Position numbers and translations under genes: made by a program. From assembly GCA_046052345.1 (NCBI GenBank), contig JBJOMN010000010.1, forward strand, positions 1 through 64,000: 64,000 bases of DNA, in the 5' to 3' direction. The notes under the pieces were generated by a model. It searched no databases, had not been told where the DNA came from, and was given only the letters and a program-made list of their open reading frames with translations. This DNA is from Pollutiaquabacter sp046052345. Its GTDB lineage: Bacteria > Bacteroidota > Bacteroidia > AKYH767-A > 2013-40CM-41-45. Shown here piece by piece: positions 8,120 to 17,555 of the stretch (position 1 is the stretch's first letter; each line of letters begins with the position of its first letter).

Positions 8120-9712
8120 TCAATTGAAAATATCGGTACGGTTCTTTGGGCGCTCTTCGGACTCCCATCTGAATCCTTTAAGTCGGAGTTCGGAGGTCTT
8201 CATGTCCTTGACCGGATACAACGTCCCTTCGGGATCCTTCACGAAGGTGATCTTGCGGACCTCGTTCTTGTTGACCCCGATGCGCATATCGCTGCAATCG
8301 GCCCGATTGACTGCCACATCGCTGCCTTTCTTGCTTTTCGCGTAATAGATGGTCTGGACGTTTCCGCTGACATCGATCCTATAGAGTTCATTGTCCCTGA
8401 AAAAACCGGTCATGTTCTTTCCCGAGATCTGATTGAAGCCAAGACTGTCCACAGGGCCGGTCTGCAAAGTGTCAGACTGAGAGGTGATGAAGGCATTACG
8501 TTGCAAATGGATACGTTCCAGCCGTTTGTTGCCGGTCACCAGCCGGATCGAATCTGCCGTAAGCTGGTTCGGTCCCGACCAAAGCATGGGATCCCTGTAG
8601 AAATGGATGGTGCTGTCTGCGAACGTATACACCAGCGAGTCACAGCTTCCCTGGAGGTCGGTCTTGTACATGCGCACCCGGTGGAAGGCGTAGACATCTT
8701 TGCCGGTACGGTCCGTATCCGCCACTGCAGGATTTCCAACGGCAAGCAGTGTGTCTGCATGCAGGAACAGAGAATCATGTTCGTCGAACTGCACCATCTC
8801 CGCATCGCCGGTCACCCAGGACGAGTCAGTCAGTTGATGCCTCTCCGCATAACTGCCGCGAATGATCAGTTGGCGGCTGGAATCGAAAAGGGACACATGG
8901 CCGAGTCCTTTTCCGATTTCCCGGCGCTGGTCGTAATAAAGCGTATCTCCTCGAAGCACCTGACCGTCTGTTTCGAGGAACGACCGCCCGAAAAAATAGG
9001 AAAGCTGACGACCTGTATCGTACCAGCCGTGTTCGCAGTACATCCTGGAATCCTTGGTGCGTATATCTGTCGGTCCCAGGAAATAAGCCGTCTCGTTCCT
9101 TGTGTTATACCGTAACGTGTCGCAACGCAGCGTGTATCTGGGATTCACCAGAAGAACGTTCTTTTTGAAGAAAAGGTCTTTGGAACTGCTGGAATACGAG
9201 CCGTTCCTGCTTGTCAGTACGTTTTCCCCGTCCTCGATATGGGCGCTGTCCGAATAATATGCCTGCCCTTTTGCTACATCGTAGTTGATCCGACGGGTAC
9301 GCAACGTCATTTTACGGTCCGTCATGACGATATCCTTGTAGACCTGCGCGACACGTGTATTTCCGTCATAGTCCAGTTTGCCTCCCGTCAATTGCAGGGA
9401 ATCGCCCTGGTTCATGCGGATATGGCCGAACGCTTCCAGCCGGTTTTCGTCCCGGAACATGTAGGCCGAATCACACGACATGACTGCGGATTCATGACGA
9501 AAACGGACATTTCCAATCAACCGCGTGGCGGAAGCGTTCTGCTCCTGGTTGAATTCGCTTATATCTGCATTGAGAAGTTCAATGCGCGTTTTTGTCGCCG
9601 GTTGTGCCTGCAGCCGGTATGAGAAAAGGAATACTACGACCAGTCCGCTGAAGCGGAGGAGCTTACGTGTCTTTCCAGGCAGGGAATGTAAAAGGTCGCT
9701 TATCCGGTGCAT
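8120..9712 (-). CDS. OstA/LptA-like exported protein
   Basis: A 530-residue exported protein with an OstA-like (LptA/LptD N-terminal family) beta-jellyroll region. The body is built from repeated short strands with the pattern xLxGDxxxYDxxxxxAxxxGxVxxxD (for example LTGGKLDYDGNTRVAQVYKD), as in LPS-transport slide proteins. I start it at ATG 9712 (MHRISDLLHS, then a hydrophobic signal sequence ending near LQAQ) rather than an upstream start at 9796, because the longer form would overlap the divergent priA start and lie upstream of the promoter palindrome. It probably takes part in moving LPS across the periplasm, but Bacteroidota OstA-like proteins are poorly studied. It is coupled to the S4 gene. 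Confidence 0.82.
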   Translation of the reverse strand: MHRISDLLHSLPGKTRKLLRFSGLVVVFLFSYRLQAQPATKTRIELLNADISEFNQEQNASATRLIGNVRFRHESAVMSCDSAYMFRDENRLEAFGHIRMNQGDSLQLTGGKLDYDGNTRVAQVYKDIVMTDRKMTLRTRRINYDVAKGQAYYSDSAHIEDGENVLTSRNGSYSSSSKDLFFKKNVLLVNPRYTLRCDTLRYNTRNETAYFLGPTDIRTKDSRMYCEHGWYDTGRQLSYFFGRSFLETDGQVLRGDTLYYDQRREIGKGLGHVSLFDSSRQLIIRGSYAERHQLTDSSWVTGDAEMVQFDEHDSLFLHADTLLAVGNPAVADTDRTGKDVYAFHRVRMYKTDLQGSCDSLVYTFADSTIHFYRDPMLWSGPNQLTADSIRLVTGNKRLERIHLQRNAFITSQSDTLQTGPVDSLGFNQISGKNMTGFFRDNELYRIDVSGNVQTIYYAKSKKGSDVAVNRADCSDMRIGVNKNEVRKITFVKDPEGTLYPVKDMKTSELRLKGFRWESEERPKNRTDIFN

Positions 9713-9726
9713 CGTGAATCCGACTG

Positions 9727-9740
9727 CAAAGTTAACTTTG
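9727..9740. promoter_or_regulatory. Palindromic back-to-back -7 boxes of ostA-like and priA
   Basis: The 14-bp perfect palindrome CAAAGTTAACTTTG contains the -7 consensus TAnnTTTG (as TAACTTTG) on both strands, sharing the central TTAA. On the minus strand it ends 14 nt before the ostA-like ATG; on the plus strand it ends 46 nt before the priA ATG. No clear -33 element is visible on either side. Confidence 0.6.
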
Positions 9741-9786
9741 TGGACGGTATTCCCGAATCCGCGGTCTGCCGCTCTCCCGCCTTTCC

Positions 9787-12282
9787 ATGGACGCATCGCT
9801 TTTCGCAGATATCATCCTTCCGCTACCTATCGACAGGAAACTCACCTATGCCGTTCCTGCTGAGTTGGCGGAAGAAACGGCGGTAGGAAAAAGGGTGATC
9901 GTCCCCGTCGGCAAAAACAAGCTGTATTCCGGATTGGTGTCCCGCCTTCATTACGATCGTCCCGGTCTGGGATCCGTCAAGGATGTGCGGGCCGTATTGG
10001 ACGATAAGCCAATCGTTCATCGGGAGCAGCTTGATTTCTGGGACTGGATCGTTTCTTATTATCTCTGTCAGCCGGGCGACGTTTTCAACGCGGCTGTTCC
10101 TTCAGCATTGCGGCTCCAAAGCGAAACGACCGTAGTAGCCGGTACCGCAGATAAAGAATTGCCGTCCGATGATCTCGAAGAGGACGAAAGGTTCATTCTG
10201 GATCTGGTGACCGAAAAATCCTCCGTATCCGTTCAGGATATCCAGCGCCTGTTTCCCGGAAAGGCCGTCCAGAAGAAAATGAAGCGGCTTATGGAGCGGG
10301 GATTGGTCATGGTATCGGAAGAGATCGGTGAGCGTTATAAGCCGCTCAAGGAGTCGAGGTTGCGGATCGCCACCGTATATTCCTCCGACCGTGAAATGGA
10401 ACAGCTTTTTGCGCAGATGGAAAAGGATAAACGAAAAGCGGGACAGCTCGAGGCGCTTATGCAGTTCCTGAAATTGCTCTATGACGACAAATCCAGGGAG
10501 TACGTCCGTAAAAAAGACCTCTCATTGCTTCCTGAACTCTCCGCTTCTTCTGTCCAATCCTTGGTAAGGAACGGCATCCTGGAAGAGTTCGAGGCAGTCG
10601 TTGACAGGATACGGCCCGGAGAAACCCGGATTGTTCCGGTTTCCGGCCTTACTGCCGCGCAGCAGTCCGCCCATGATTCCATACTCGAACACTGGAAAGG
10701 CACCGATACGGTGCTGCTTCACGGAGTCACTTCCAGCGGTAAGACGGAGATCTACCTTCATCTCATAGAAGCTGCGATCGCCAGAGGCGAGCAGGTGCTG
10801 TACCTGCTTCCGGAGATTGCGCTCACCGCGCAGATGATACAACGCCTGCAGCGGCATCTGGGTGACCGGGTAGGAGTCTATCATTCGAAATATACTTCCA
10901 ACGAGCGTGTCGAGATATGGAACCGGGTGCTGAATTTCGATCCGGATTCTCAACAGCTCCAACGTGCCCAGGTTGTGCTCGGAGCCCGTTCAGCGCTTTT
11001 CCTCCCTTTTTCCCGGCTCGGACTGGTCATCGTCGATGAGGAGCATGACACTTCCTACAAGCAGTTCGACCCGGCTCCCCGCTATAACGCCAGAGACGCT
11101 GCGATCGTACTTGCAAAACAGTCCGGTGCGAAAGTCCTGTTGGGTTCGGCGACTCCTGCCGTGGAGAGCTATCACAATGCCTGTCGCGGACGTTACGGCT
11201 TGGTGACCCTTACCGAGCGCTTCGGCGGCGTGATGATGCCCGGGATAATTGTCACGGACATCAAAGAGGCTGCACGGAAGAGACTCATGAAGTCGCATTT
11301 CTCTCCCTTGCTGATGGAGACGGTCCAGCAGGCCTTGAAGGACAAGGAGCAGGTCATTCTCTTCCAGAACCGTCGCGGATTCTCTACGTTTCTGGAGTGC
11401 CGTCAGTGCGGATGGATCCCGCATTGTATGAACTGTTCGGTGACGCTGACTTACCACAAGTCGGCCAGGCAGTTGCGCTGCCATTACTGTGATTTCAAGC
11501 AGGAAGTCCCGGGCGCCTGTATGCAGTGCGGTGACCCGCAGCTCGCCGTGCGCGGATTCGGCACGGAGAAGATCGAGGAGGAGATCGGTGTCTTCTTCCC
11601 TGAGCATCGTGTGGCCCGTCTGGATCTGGATACTGCACATACTAAATCATCCTATCAGCGTATCCTTTCCGAATTCGAGGAGGGACGCATCGACATTCTC
11701 GTTGGTACGCAGATGATTTCAAAAGGGCTCGATTTCGACAATGTGAGTACGGTCGGAGTATTGGATGCTGACCAGATGATCAACTTCCCCGATTTCAGGG
11801 CGCATGAACGCGCGTTTCAACTGATGGCCCAGGTCAGCGGACGCTCCGGCAGAAAAAACAGGCAAGGAAAAGTGGTCATCCAGACCCGTCAGCCCGACCA
11901 TTGGGTGATCCGTGACGTGGTGCGTAATGATTATGTCTCTTTCTTCCGCAGGGAGCTGGACGACCGTAAGAAATTCGGTTATCCGCCCCATGCCCGTCTG
12001 GTGGAGCTTTCCGTGCGTCATCCCGATGAGGGTACGGCACACGAGGGGGCAGTGGCGTTCTGCACCATGCTGCGTAACAGGATGGGGTCGCATGTACACG
12101 GCCCCCATGTTCCGTTGGTCTCCCGTGTTCGTAATCGTTATATCCGGGGAATCCTGGTCCAGCTTCCTCCCGGGGAATCACCGGGACCTCACAAGGAATT
12201 CATCCGCACCGCCATCGCCCGCTTCCGACAGGATCCCAAATGGGGGAATGTCCAGGTAGTACCCGATGTCGACCCGTTATGA
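9787..12282 (+). CDS. priA: Primosomal protein N' (replication restart helicase PriA)
   Basis: An 831-residue superfamily 2 helicase that reloads the replisome at collapsed forks. Visible parts in order: the N-terminal DNA-binding domain (FADIILPLPIDRKLTYAVP), Walker A GVTSSGKTE near residue 318, the DEEH box (VIVDEEHDTSYKQ) near residue 418, the paired zinc-binding cysteines (CRQCG, CMNC, CHYC, CMQCG) around 538-583, and helicase motifs with VGTQMISKGLDF and QVSGRSGR. The length is normal. It is transcribed divergently from the ostA-like gene from a shared palindromic promoter and ends in a strong terminator at 12283-12306. Confidence 0.97.
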   Translation: MDASLFADIILPLPIDRKLTYAVPAELAEETAVGKRVIVPVGKNKLYSGLVSRLHYDRPGLGSVKDVRAVLDDKPIVHREQLDFWDWIVSYYLCQPGDVFNAAVPSALRLQSETTVVAGTADKELPSDDLEEDERFILDLVTEKSSVSVQDIQRLFPGKAVQKKMKRLMERGLVMVSEEIGERYKPLKESRLRIATVYSSDREMEQLFAQMEKDKRKAGQLEALMQFLKLLYDDKSREYVRKKDLSLLPELSASSVQSLVRNGILEEFEAVVDRIRPGETRIVPVSGLTAAQQSAHDSILEHWKGTDTVLLHGVTSSGKTEIYLHLIEAAIARGEQVLYLLPEIALTAQMIQRLQRHLGDRVGVYHSKYTSNERVEIWNRVLNFDPDSQQLQRAQVVLGARSALFLPFSRLGLVIVDEEHDTSYKQFDPAPRYNARDAAIVLAKQSGAKVLLGSATPAVESYHNACRGRYGLVTLTERFGGVMMPGIIVTDIKEAARKRLMKSHFSPLLMETVQQALKDKEQVILFQNRRGFSTFLECRQCGWIPHCMNCSVTLTYHKSARQLRCHYCDFKQEVPGACMQCGDPQLAVRGFGTEKIEEEIGVFFPEHRVARLDLDTAHTKSSYQRILSEFEEGRIDILVGTQMISKGLDFDNVSTVGVLDADQMINFPDFRAHERAFQLMAQVSGRSGRKNRQGKVVIQTRQPDHWVIRDVVRNDYVSFFRRELDDRKKFGYPPHARLVELSVRHPDEGTAHEGAVAFCTMLRNRMGSHVHGPHVPLVSRVRNRYIRGILVQLPPGESPGPHKEFIRTAIARFRQDPKWGNVQVVPDVDPL

Positions 12283-12306
12283 AAAAAGCGCCCGGAGGCG
12301 CTTTTT
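12283..12306. terminator. Bidirectional intrinsic terminator
   Basis: A perfect 10-bp stem (AAAAAGCGCC 12283-12292, GGCGCTTTTT 12297-12306) with a CGGA tetraloop lies between the convergent priA and PKD-protein genes. A-tract and T-tract flanks allow termination on both strands. Confidence 0.9.
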
Positions 12307-12312
12307 CTTTTC

Positions 12313-15300
12313 TCAGTTCTTGGTAGTCCGGATCAGTTCCAGCCAACCGTGGCTGTTCTGAGCGTCCGATTCCAACGTATAGTAGTAGACACCGTCGGAG
12401 GCGTATTCTCCACTCTTCGTTTTTCCATCCCAGACGAAATCCGGATTGTCGGTTTCGTAGATGATCCTGCCCCAGCGGTTGTAGATGACGAAACGGAAAC
12501 CGTCCGGTTTGCATTCGAAGGTGATCGAGAAGCCATCGTTCTTGCCGTCTCCGTTCGGTGTAAAGACGTTGGGAACCAGCAGATCCTCCTCGCAGGGGAC
12601 GAAGTAGATGTACACGGAATCTTCGCCGGAACAGCCCTGTCCGTTAGGGACGGTGACATGGTACCAACCGCTGGTGCCGTCAGTCGTGACGTTGAAAGTC
12701 CCTTCACTTCCCTGCGGCGTGACGTTCGAAGCGGGTGTCCATGAATAGTTGTGCGGTCCCGGATTGTTCGGATCCGTGACATCGACATTCACCACGCCGA
12801 TATCGGCTTCATTGAGGTGCAGCGTATCCTGAAGGATGTCTACAATAACGGGTGCAGTCACGACGACGGTGCCTGCGTCAGCGACCGGGACGTAACAGTA
12901 GGATGAGCTTTGAGGCAACTGGAAACCCAGATAGAAACTGGGTACATACGTTCCGTCCGTCAGGTAGGTATGGCTGATAACCGACCGGTTGGTGTCGGAG
13001 ATTACCGTACCGTCGTCGAAATCCCAGGTGTAAATAAGGGAATTTGAACTGCTTCCAACGAAGTTGACCGTAAGCGGCCTACATCCTGAAACCGGGGAAA
13101 AAGTAAAAGAACCAGTCGGTCCCGGAACGACCACGGCTCCGGGATCGGTTACCGTATCCACGCAGCCGAACTGGTTGGTCACCACGAGACTGACGGTATA
13201 GGTGTCCGGCTCTACGGAATAGGCGTAAAAGACGGATGAGGGTCCCTGCGGCAAGGTGGTGATGTCAAGATCCCAGTCCCATCCGGTGACATACTGATTG
13301 GAATCGCTGACGATATTCACGAATACCTGTGCCTGGAGGATACCGTTGTTGGATACGCAGGTGTCGACGGCCTGGATGGAGAAATGCGCCGGTGTCGTAT
13401 ACACTGTAAGGTCGATATCCGATGTGTCTGTGCAACCGTTGGCATCCGTGGTGATGACCGAAACGTTGTATTGGCCGTTGTCAGGGTAGGAGTGACTGAT
13501 GAACTGTCCGGAGCCGTTGGAGCCGTCGCCGAAATCCCACGAGTAGGTACAGGGCTGACTGACATACTGACCGGGCCAGACATTCAGATTGAAGGCGCTG
13601 TTTCGGCAGGTGATGGTGTCGGAGGTGTTGATGACCGGCTGCGGACGCGTAGGACGTATGTACTGATAGATGTAGTGGTCGTCGGTGCAGCCGTTGGAAT
13701 CCCGAACGGTCAGCAGCACGCTGTAGAGCCCGGGAGCATTATAGACCGCAGTTGCGCTGTCGACGTCGTAAGAACCGAAGAACGCCCCGTTTCCGAAATC
13801 CCAGTACCAGGAATCGATGCCGCTCCCGAATCCGGAGCTGTTATCGTGGAAAGTAACGCTCAGCGGAGCGCAACCGGTGGTGGTATCCGCATAGAATCCT
13901 GCCGTAGGTCCGTTAACCTGGATGTCAAACGTATCCGTATTCGTACAGGCATGGATGTCGGTGACGGTGAGTACGACCGGATAAACGCCCGGGACCATGT
14001 AGGTGTGCGTATCAAGAACGGCATTGGAGGTGTTGGCCACCCCGCTGGCAGGATCGCCGAAGTTCCATTGGAAGAGAGCCGCATCCCTGGAGAATTGTCC
14101 GGTGATGGTGTCGTGCAACGGAAAGCATCCGACCGGGTATTGCGGGGTGATGACCGCATCAGGGATGGTGACCTGAATAAAGAGCTGATAATTGGTGACA
14201 CATCCGTTGTCCGAATTGGATGCGGTAAGGTTCGCCATATAGCCGCCCCGGTTGGGGTAGACATGAACGGGGTTGGAGACGGTGTCGGTGGTGCCGTCTC
14301 CGAATGTCCAGAGGTAATCGGTCGCGCCGCCGGTCTGGTTTACAAATTCTACAGAAAGCGGGTTGGCACAGTTGTAGTTGACGTAGAAGAGCGGTAGCGG
14401 TCCTAATACGACAACGCTGTCGGTATAGATGAGCGTATCGCCGCATCCGTTATTGTAGACGATCAGCGTGATGTCGAAGGGATCCGCGGTGCCGGAAGTG
14501 TCCTGGTCATAGAGATGGAAAGGGCTCTGCAGCATACTGCTTGCACCGTCACCGAAATTCCATAGCCAGCCTGTGATGACCGGGGGCTGCGGACTAAGGT
14601 CGGTGAATTGAATGCCTTGCTGGAAGCAGATCGTGTCGTCGGACAAGGTGAAATCTGCGGTCGGGGGGACACCGACACGGATGAAGGCGGTATACGTCCG
14701 CGAAGCTGTGCAACCGGTGGAAGTGGTGATGGTCAGGGAGACGTCATAGAATCCCGGGGTGGTATAGGCATGCTGGAAATTCGGTGTGGTAACTGTCTGG
14801 GGGCCGGAGCCGTCGCCGAAATCCCATACATAACTGACGATGCTTGTGTCGTTCGGAGAAATGACGTTAGCGGTGAAATCAAAGGTGTCGCCGACACATC
14901 CGCTGTCCTGAAGGGAGAATCCGACCGATGGTGCCAGGATGGAAATGTAATCGTCGTAGAACACATAACTGCTGCAGCCGTTGGAGTCGACCACCAGGAG
15001 GGACAAGTCGAAGTTGCCGTAGGAGTTATAGGTATGGGAAGGATCCTGGACAGAGGACACATTCTGGGAGCCGGAGGAGGGGTCATAGAAGATCCAGGTC
15101 CATTGCGCGGCTCCCGGCGTAGTGTCCGTGAAGTCGACGGTGAACGGGGTCTGGCAACCCAGTTGCTGGTTCGCGGAGAGCGTCACCGGTACCGGGGAGT
15201 GGACGATCACGGTACGTGTTGCGATGTCCACGCACCCGCCTGCGTTAAGGGTTAGTGTAACCGTATAAGTGCCGGGTGACTGGTACGCGTGGTAGGGACT

Positions 15301-16317
15301 TGTCTGGAAGGAGATATTGGAGGCGCCGCTGGCCGGGTCGCCGAAATTCCATTGACAGTTGCCGGGGGTGCCGGAGGAGGCGAAGAAGACGGTGTCGCCG
15401 ATACAGATGTTGGTATCGTTTGCGCTGATGGCGGCCTGGGGATTGGCCAATATCACATAACCGGTGTCGGTATCGCTGCAACCGGGAACTCCGGCCGTCA
15501 ATAGCACGGTGTAAATACCGGGATTCTGGTAAAGATGGGACGGCTGTGCCAGTACGGAGGTGTTGAATGTTCCGCTGGAAGGATCGCCGAAATTCCAACT
15601 GTACACATTGTTTGCATTTAGCGATGTGTTGTTGAAGACGATAGTGGCAGGCGTAGTACAATTACCTGAACCTGTGATGGTGAATATCGCCTCCGGTGCA
15701 GGGAGTATATGGACAGCACCGTTAGTGGTGCTGTTGCATCCGTTGACATCCACGATCAGCAGGTTCGGGAAATAACTCTGCAGCGAATTGGTACCGTTGT
15801 TGAAAATGTGCACGATCGTCGAGCAAGAGGAGGCCGGAGGCGTTCCGTCGTTGAATGCCCATCCGCACTGGCTCAATGCACCGTCGCCAGGAACGGAAGT
15901 GTTGGTGAAGGTGATCGGGTTTCCCTCACAGACAGTATCGGGACTTACCGTGAAGGAGGCCGTCGGATTGGCGTGGACGGTAATGTAGTTGGTCCGCGTC
16001 TTGGTGTCCGAATTGATGCCGTTCGAGACGGTCAGGCTGACGGTGTAGACACCCGGAGTAGAGTAGGTGTGGGAAACGGGTCCGGGAAGAATGGAAGTGG
16101 CGCCGTCCCCGAAATCCCAGGCGTAGGTGGTGATCGTGCCTGTTGATGTGCTGGTGAACTGGACGGTCAGGTAGCCGGCACAACCTTCCGTGTCATTCGC
16201 GGTGAAGTCGGCGACGGGTTGAGCATTGGCGGCTGTAAGACTGAAAATCAATACGAACAGCATCAACAATTTGCCAAGTCTGCCGGGGCCGGAAAAAACG
16301 ATTTGGTCAGGGGTCAT
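12313..16317 (-). CDS. Large PKD-repeat surface protein with T9SS type B sorting domain
   Basis: A 1334-residue secreted protein. A signal peptide (hydrophobic LLMLFVLIFSLTAANAQ) is followed by about 13 PKD-type beta-sandwich repeats, recognised by WDFGDG or WNFGDP strands and HxY...G.Y.V..T/L ends roughly every 80-95 residues. The C-terminus is a gliding-motility-associated (CHU_C) domain: VPNVFTPNGDGKNDGF, IYNRWGRIIYET and DGVYYYTL. This type B domain directs export by the type IX secretion system. The predicted role is a cell-surface adhesin or matrix protein; no catalytic domain is visible. A -7 box TACTTTTG lies only 7 nt before the ATG. It is convergent with priA, separated by a terminator. 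Confidence 0.9.
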   Translation of the reverse strand: MTPDQIVFSGPGRLGKLLMLFVLIFSLTAANAQPVADFTANDTEGCAGYLTVQFTSTSTGTITTYAWDFGDGATSILPGPVSHTYSTPGVYTVSLTVSNGINSDTKTRTNYITVHANPTASFTVSPDTVCEGNPITFTNTSVPGDGALSQCGWAFNDGTPPASSCSTIVHIFNNGTNSLQSYFPNLLIVDVNGCNSTTNGAVHILPAPEAIFTITGSGNCTTPATIVFNNTSLNANNVYSWNFGDPSSGTFNTSVLAQPSHLYQNPGIYTVLLTAGVPGCSDTDTGYVILANPQAAISANDTNICIGDTVFFASSGTPGNCQWNFGDPASGASNISFQTSPYHAYQSPGTYTVTLTLNAGGCVDIATRTVIVHSPVPVTLSANQQLGCQTPFTVDFTDTTPGAAQWTWIFYDPSSGSQNVSSVQDPSHTYNSYGNFDLSLLVVDSNGCSSYVFYDDYISILAPSVGFSLQDSGCVGDTFDFTANVISPNDTSIVSYVWDFGDGSGPQTVTTPNFQHAYTTPGFYDVSLTITTSTGCTASRTYTAFIRVGVPPTADFTLSDDTICFQQGIQFTDLSPQPPVITGWLWNFGDGASSMLQSPFHLYDQDTSGTADPFDITLIVYNNGCGDTLIYTDSVVVLGPLPLFYVNYNCANPLSVEFVNQTGGATDYLWTFGDGTTDTVSNPVHVYPNRGGYMANLTASNSDNGCVTNYQLFIQVTIPDAVITPQYPVGCFPLHDTITGQFSRDAALFQWNFGDPASGVANTSNAVLDTHTYMVPGVYPVVLTVTDIHACTNTDTFDIQVNGPTAGFYADTTTGCAPLSVTFHDNSSGFGSGIDSWYWDFGNGAFFGSYDVDSATAVYNAPGLYSVLLTVRDSNGCTDDHYIYQYIRPTRPQPVINTSDTITCRNSAFNLNVWPGQYVSQPCTYSWDFGDGSNGSGQFISHSYPDNGQYNVSVITTDANGCTDTSDIDLTVYTTPAHFSIQAVDTCVSNNGILQAQVFVNIVSDSNQYVTGWDWDLDITTLPQGPSSVFYAYSVEPDTYTVSLVVTNQFGCVDTVTDPGAVVVPGPTGSFTFSPVSGCRPLTVNFVGSSSNSLIYTWDFDDGTVISDTNRSVISHTYLTDGTYVPSFYLGFQLPQSSSYCYVPVADAGTVVVTAPVIVDILQDTLHLNEADIGVVNVDVTDPNNPGPHNYSWTPASNVTPQGSEGTFNVTTDGTSGWYHVTVPNGQGCSGEDSVYIYFVPCEEDLLVPNVFTPNGDGKNDGFSITFECKPDGFRFVIYNRWGRIIYETDNPDFVWDGKTKSGEYASDGVYYYTLESDAQNSHGWLELIRTTKN

Positions 16318-16324
16318 AGGGTTT

Positions 16325-16332
16325 CAAAAGTA
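16325..16332 (-). promoter_or_regulatory. -7 box (TACTTTTG) of the PKD-protein gene
   Basis: An exact TAnnTTTG match on the minus strand, ending 7 nt before the ATG at 16317, so the transcript would be leaderless or nearly so. Confidence 0.5.
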
Positions 16333-16400
16333 GTGTTTTCCGATGTCATTTTCGGGTAAAACAGGTTGTGTGTAAGTGTGTTATTATCGCAAAAAAGGCC

Positions 16401-16434
16401 TTTGTCATCGCAGCCGGGTTTTCTTGTACCTCTG
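16401..16434 (+). promoter_or_regulatory. Candidate promoter of the ABC permease gene
   Basis: TTTG at 16401-16404, a 22-bp spacer and TACCTCTG at 16427-16434 (one mismatch to TAnnTTTG), 13 nt before the chosen ATG at 16448. The spacing fits the Bacteroidota -33/-7 pattern. Confidence 0.4.
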
Positions 16435-16447
16435 CAGTATCTGTCTC

Positions 16448-17521
16448 ATGCCGCGTTACATCCTTTTGCGCCTGTTCAATGGTTTCTGGGTCCTGTTCGG
16501 GGTCATGGTCGTACTATTTCTGCTCTTCGACCTTCTCCCGGCCGATCCTGCCCGTATGATGCTCGGTCAGCGCAGTGACAGCGCCTCCGTAGCGGTCATC
16601 CGTCGCGATTTGGGAATGGACCGTCCGGTCTCGTCCAGGTTCCTCAAATACATGAACGACCTTTCTCCGTTGTCCGTTTACAGCAAAGATCCAAGAAGCT
16701 TTTTTGCGCTTTCGGATCCCAACCAGCCGCGTTGGACGTTGTTGGAGACAGGTGCCCGTGAGGTTGCCCTCAAGTTTCCGTATTTGAGACGTTCCTACCA
16801 ATCAAAAAAAGAGGTCGCCTCGTTACTGACAGAGCGGATACCGGACACTGCGGTACTGGCTTTCAGTGCGATCCTGCTGGCACTGCTGCTGGGAATCCTG
16901 TTAGGTACACTTGCCGCATGGTTCAAAGACTCACTGATTGACCGGATCTGCCTGCTGTTCTCGGTCACCTTCGTTTCCTTGCCTTCTTTTTTTGCGGCGG
17001 TCCTCTTCGCCTGGCTGTTGGGCTATGTCTGCGCCTCTTGGACGGGTTTGGAAATGACCGGCGGATGGAAGGAGATAGATCCTTTCTCCGGCGAGTACAT
17101 CGCCTGGAAGAATCTGGTCCTTCCGACATTGGTGCTGGGACTTCGACCGCTCTCCATCATCATGCAATTGACGCGCAGCTCCCTGCTGGATGTTTTTTCG
17201 ATGGACTATATCCGAACGGCACGTGCTAAAGGACTCAGCAGCGTGGCTGTCCTCTTCGGTCATGCCTTCCGGAACGCAATGAATCCCGTAGTGACTGCCG
17301 TCAGCGGCTGGTTGGGTTCGTTGCTGGCCGGAGCCGTCTTCGTGGAGTATATCTTCGGATGGAACGGTATCGGAAAGCTGGTCGTTCAGGCGTTGGATAA
17401 CTATGACCTCCCGGTGGTCATGGGCGTGGTGCTTTTCATTTCCTTTGTGTTCATTCTCCTTAACATCGTTGCGGACCTGATCAACAGCCGGCTGGATCCC
17501 AGAATCCGTTCCGCATCCTGA
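16448..17521 (+). CDS. ABC transporter permease (DppB/OppB type)
   Basis: A 357-residue inner-membrane permease of the peptide/nickel ABC uptake family. It has an N-terminal transmembrane helix (YILLRLFNGFWVLFGVMVVLFLLFDLLP), an extracytoplasmic loop of about 100 residues, then five more helices with the EAA-type ATPase-contact loop ARAKGLSSVAVLFGHAFRNAMNPV. I start at ATG 16448, since this gives the family N-terminus; the frame extends to 16376 without support. No partner permease (DppC), ATPase or binding protein is in the window. tpiA follows 34 bp downstream. The substrate is unknown; oligopeptide is the family default. Confidence 0.85.
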   Translation: MPRYILLRLFNGFWVLFGVMVVLFLLFDLLPADPARMMLGQRSDSASVAVIRRDLGMDRPVSSRFLKYMNDLSPLSVYSKDPRSFFALSDPNQPRWTLLETGAREVALKFPYLRRSYQSKKEVASLLTERIPDTAVLAFSAILLALLLGILLGTLAAWFKDSLIDRICLLFSVTFVSLPSFFAAVLFAWLLGYVCASWTGLEMTGGWKEIDPFSGEYIAWKNLVLPTLVLGLRPLSIIMQLTRSSLLDVFSMDYIRTARAKGLSSVAVLFGHAFRNAMNPVVTAVSGWLGSLLAGAVFVEYIFGWNGIGKLVVQALDNYDLPVVMGVVLFISFVFILLNIVADLINSRLDPRIRSAS

Positions 17522-17555
17522 AAAATATACCGTACCCCCTCAGCGTTCATCCCTC

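Noticed and set aside
8120..9115. A 418-residue open frame on the plus strand (7859-9115) antisense to the ostA-like gene
   Set aside because: No recognisable motif or protein-like composition; the minus strand encodes a clear OstA-like protein with signal peptide.
13384..14397. A 337-residue plus-strand open frame inside the PKD protein gene
   Set aside because: It mirrors the repetitive PKD coding sequence and is rich in Gly/Val/Arg, as expected for an antisense shadow of repeats.
12313..16317. Regularly spaced repeats that might suggest a CRISPR array
   Set aside because: The repeats are 240-300 bp coding PKD domains in one long reading frame, not short direct repeats with spacers.
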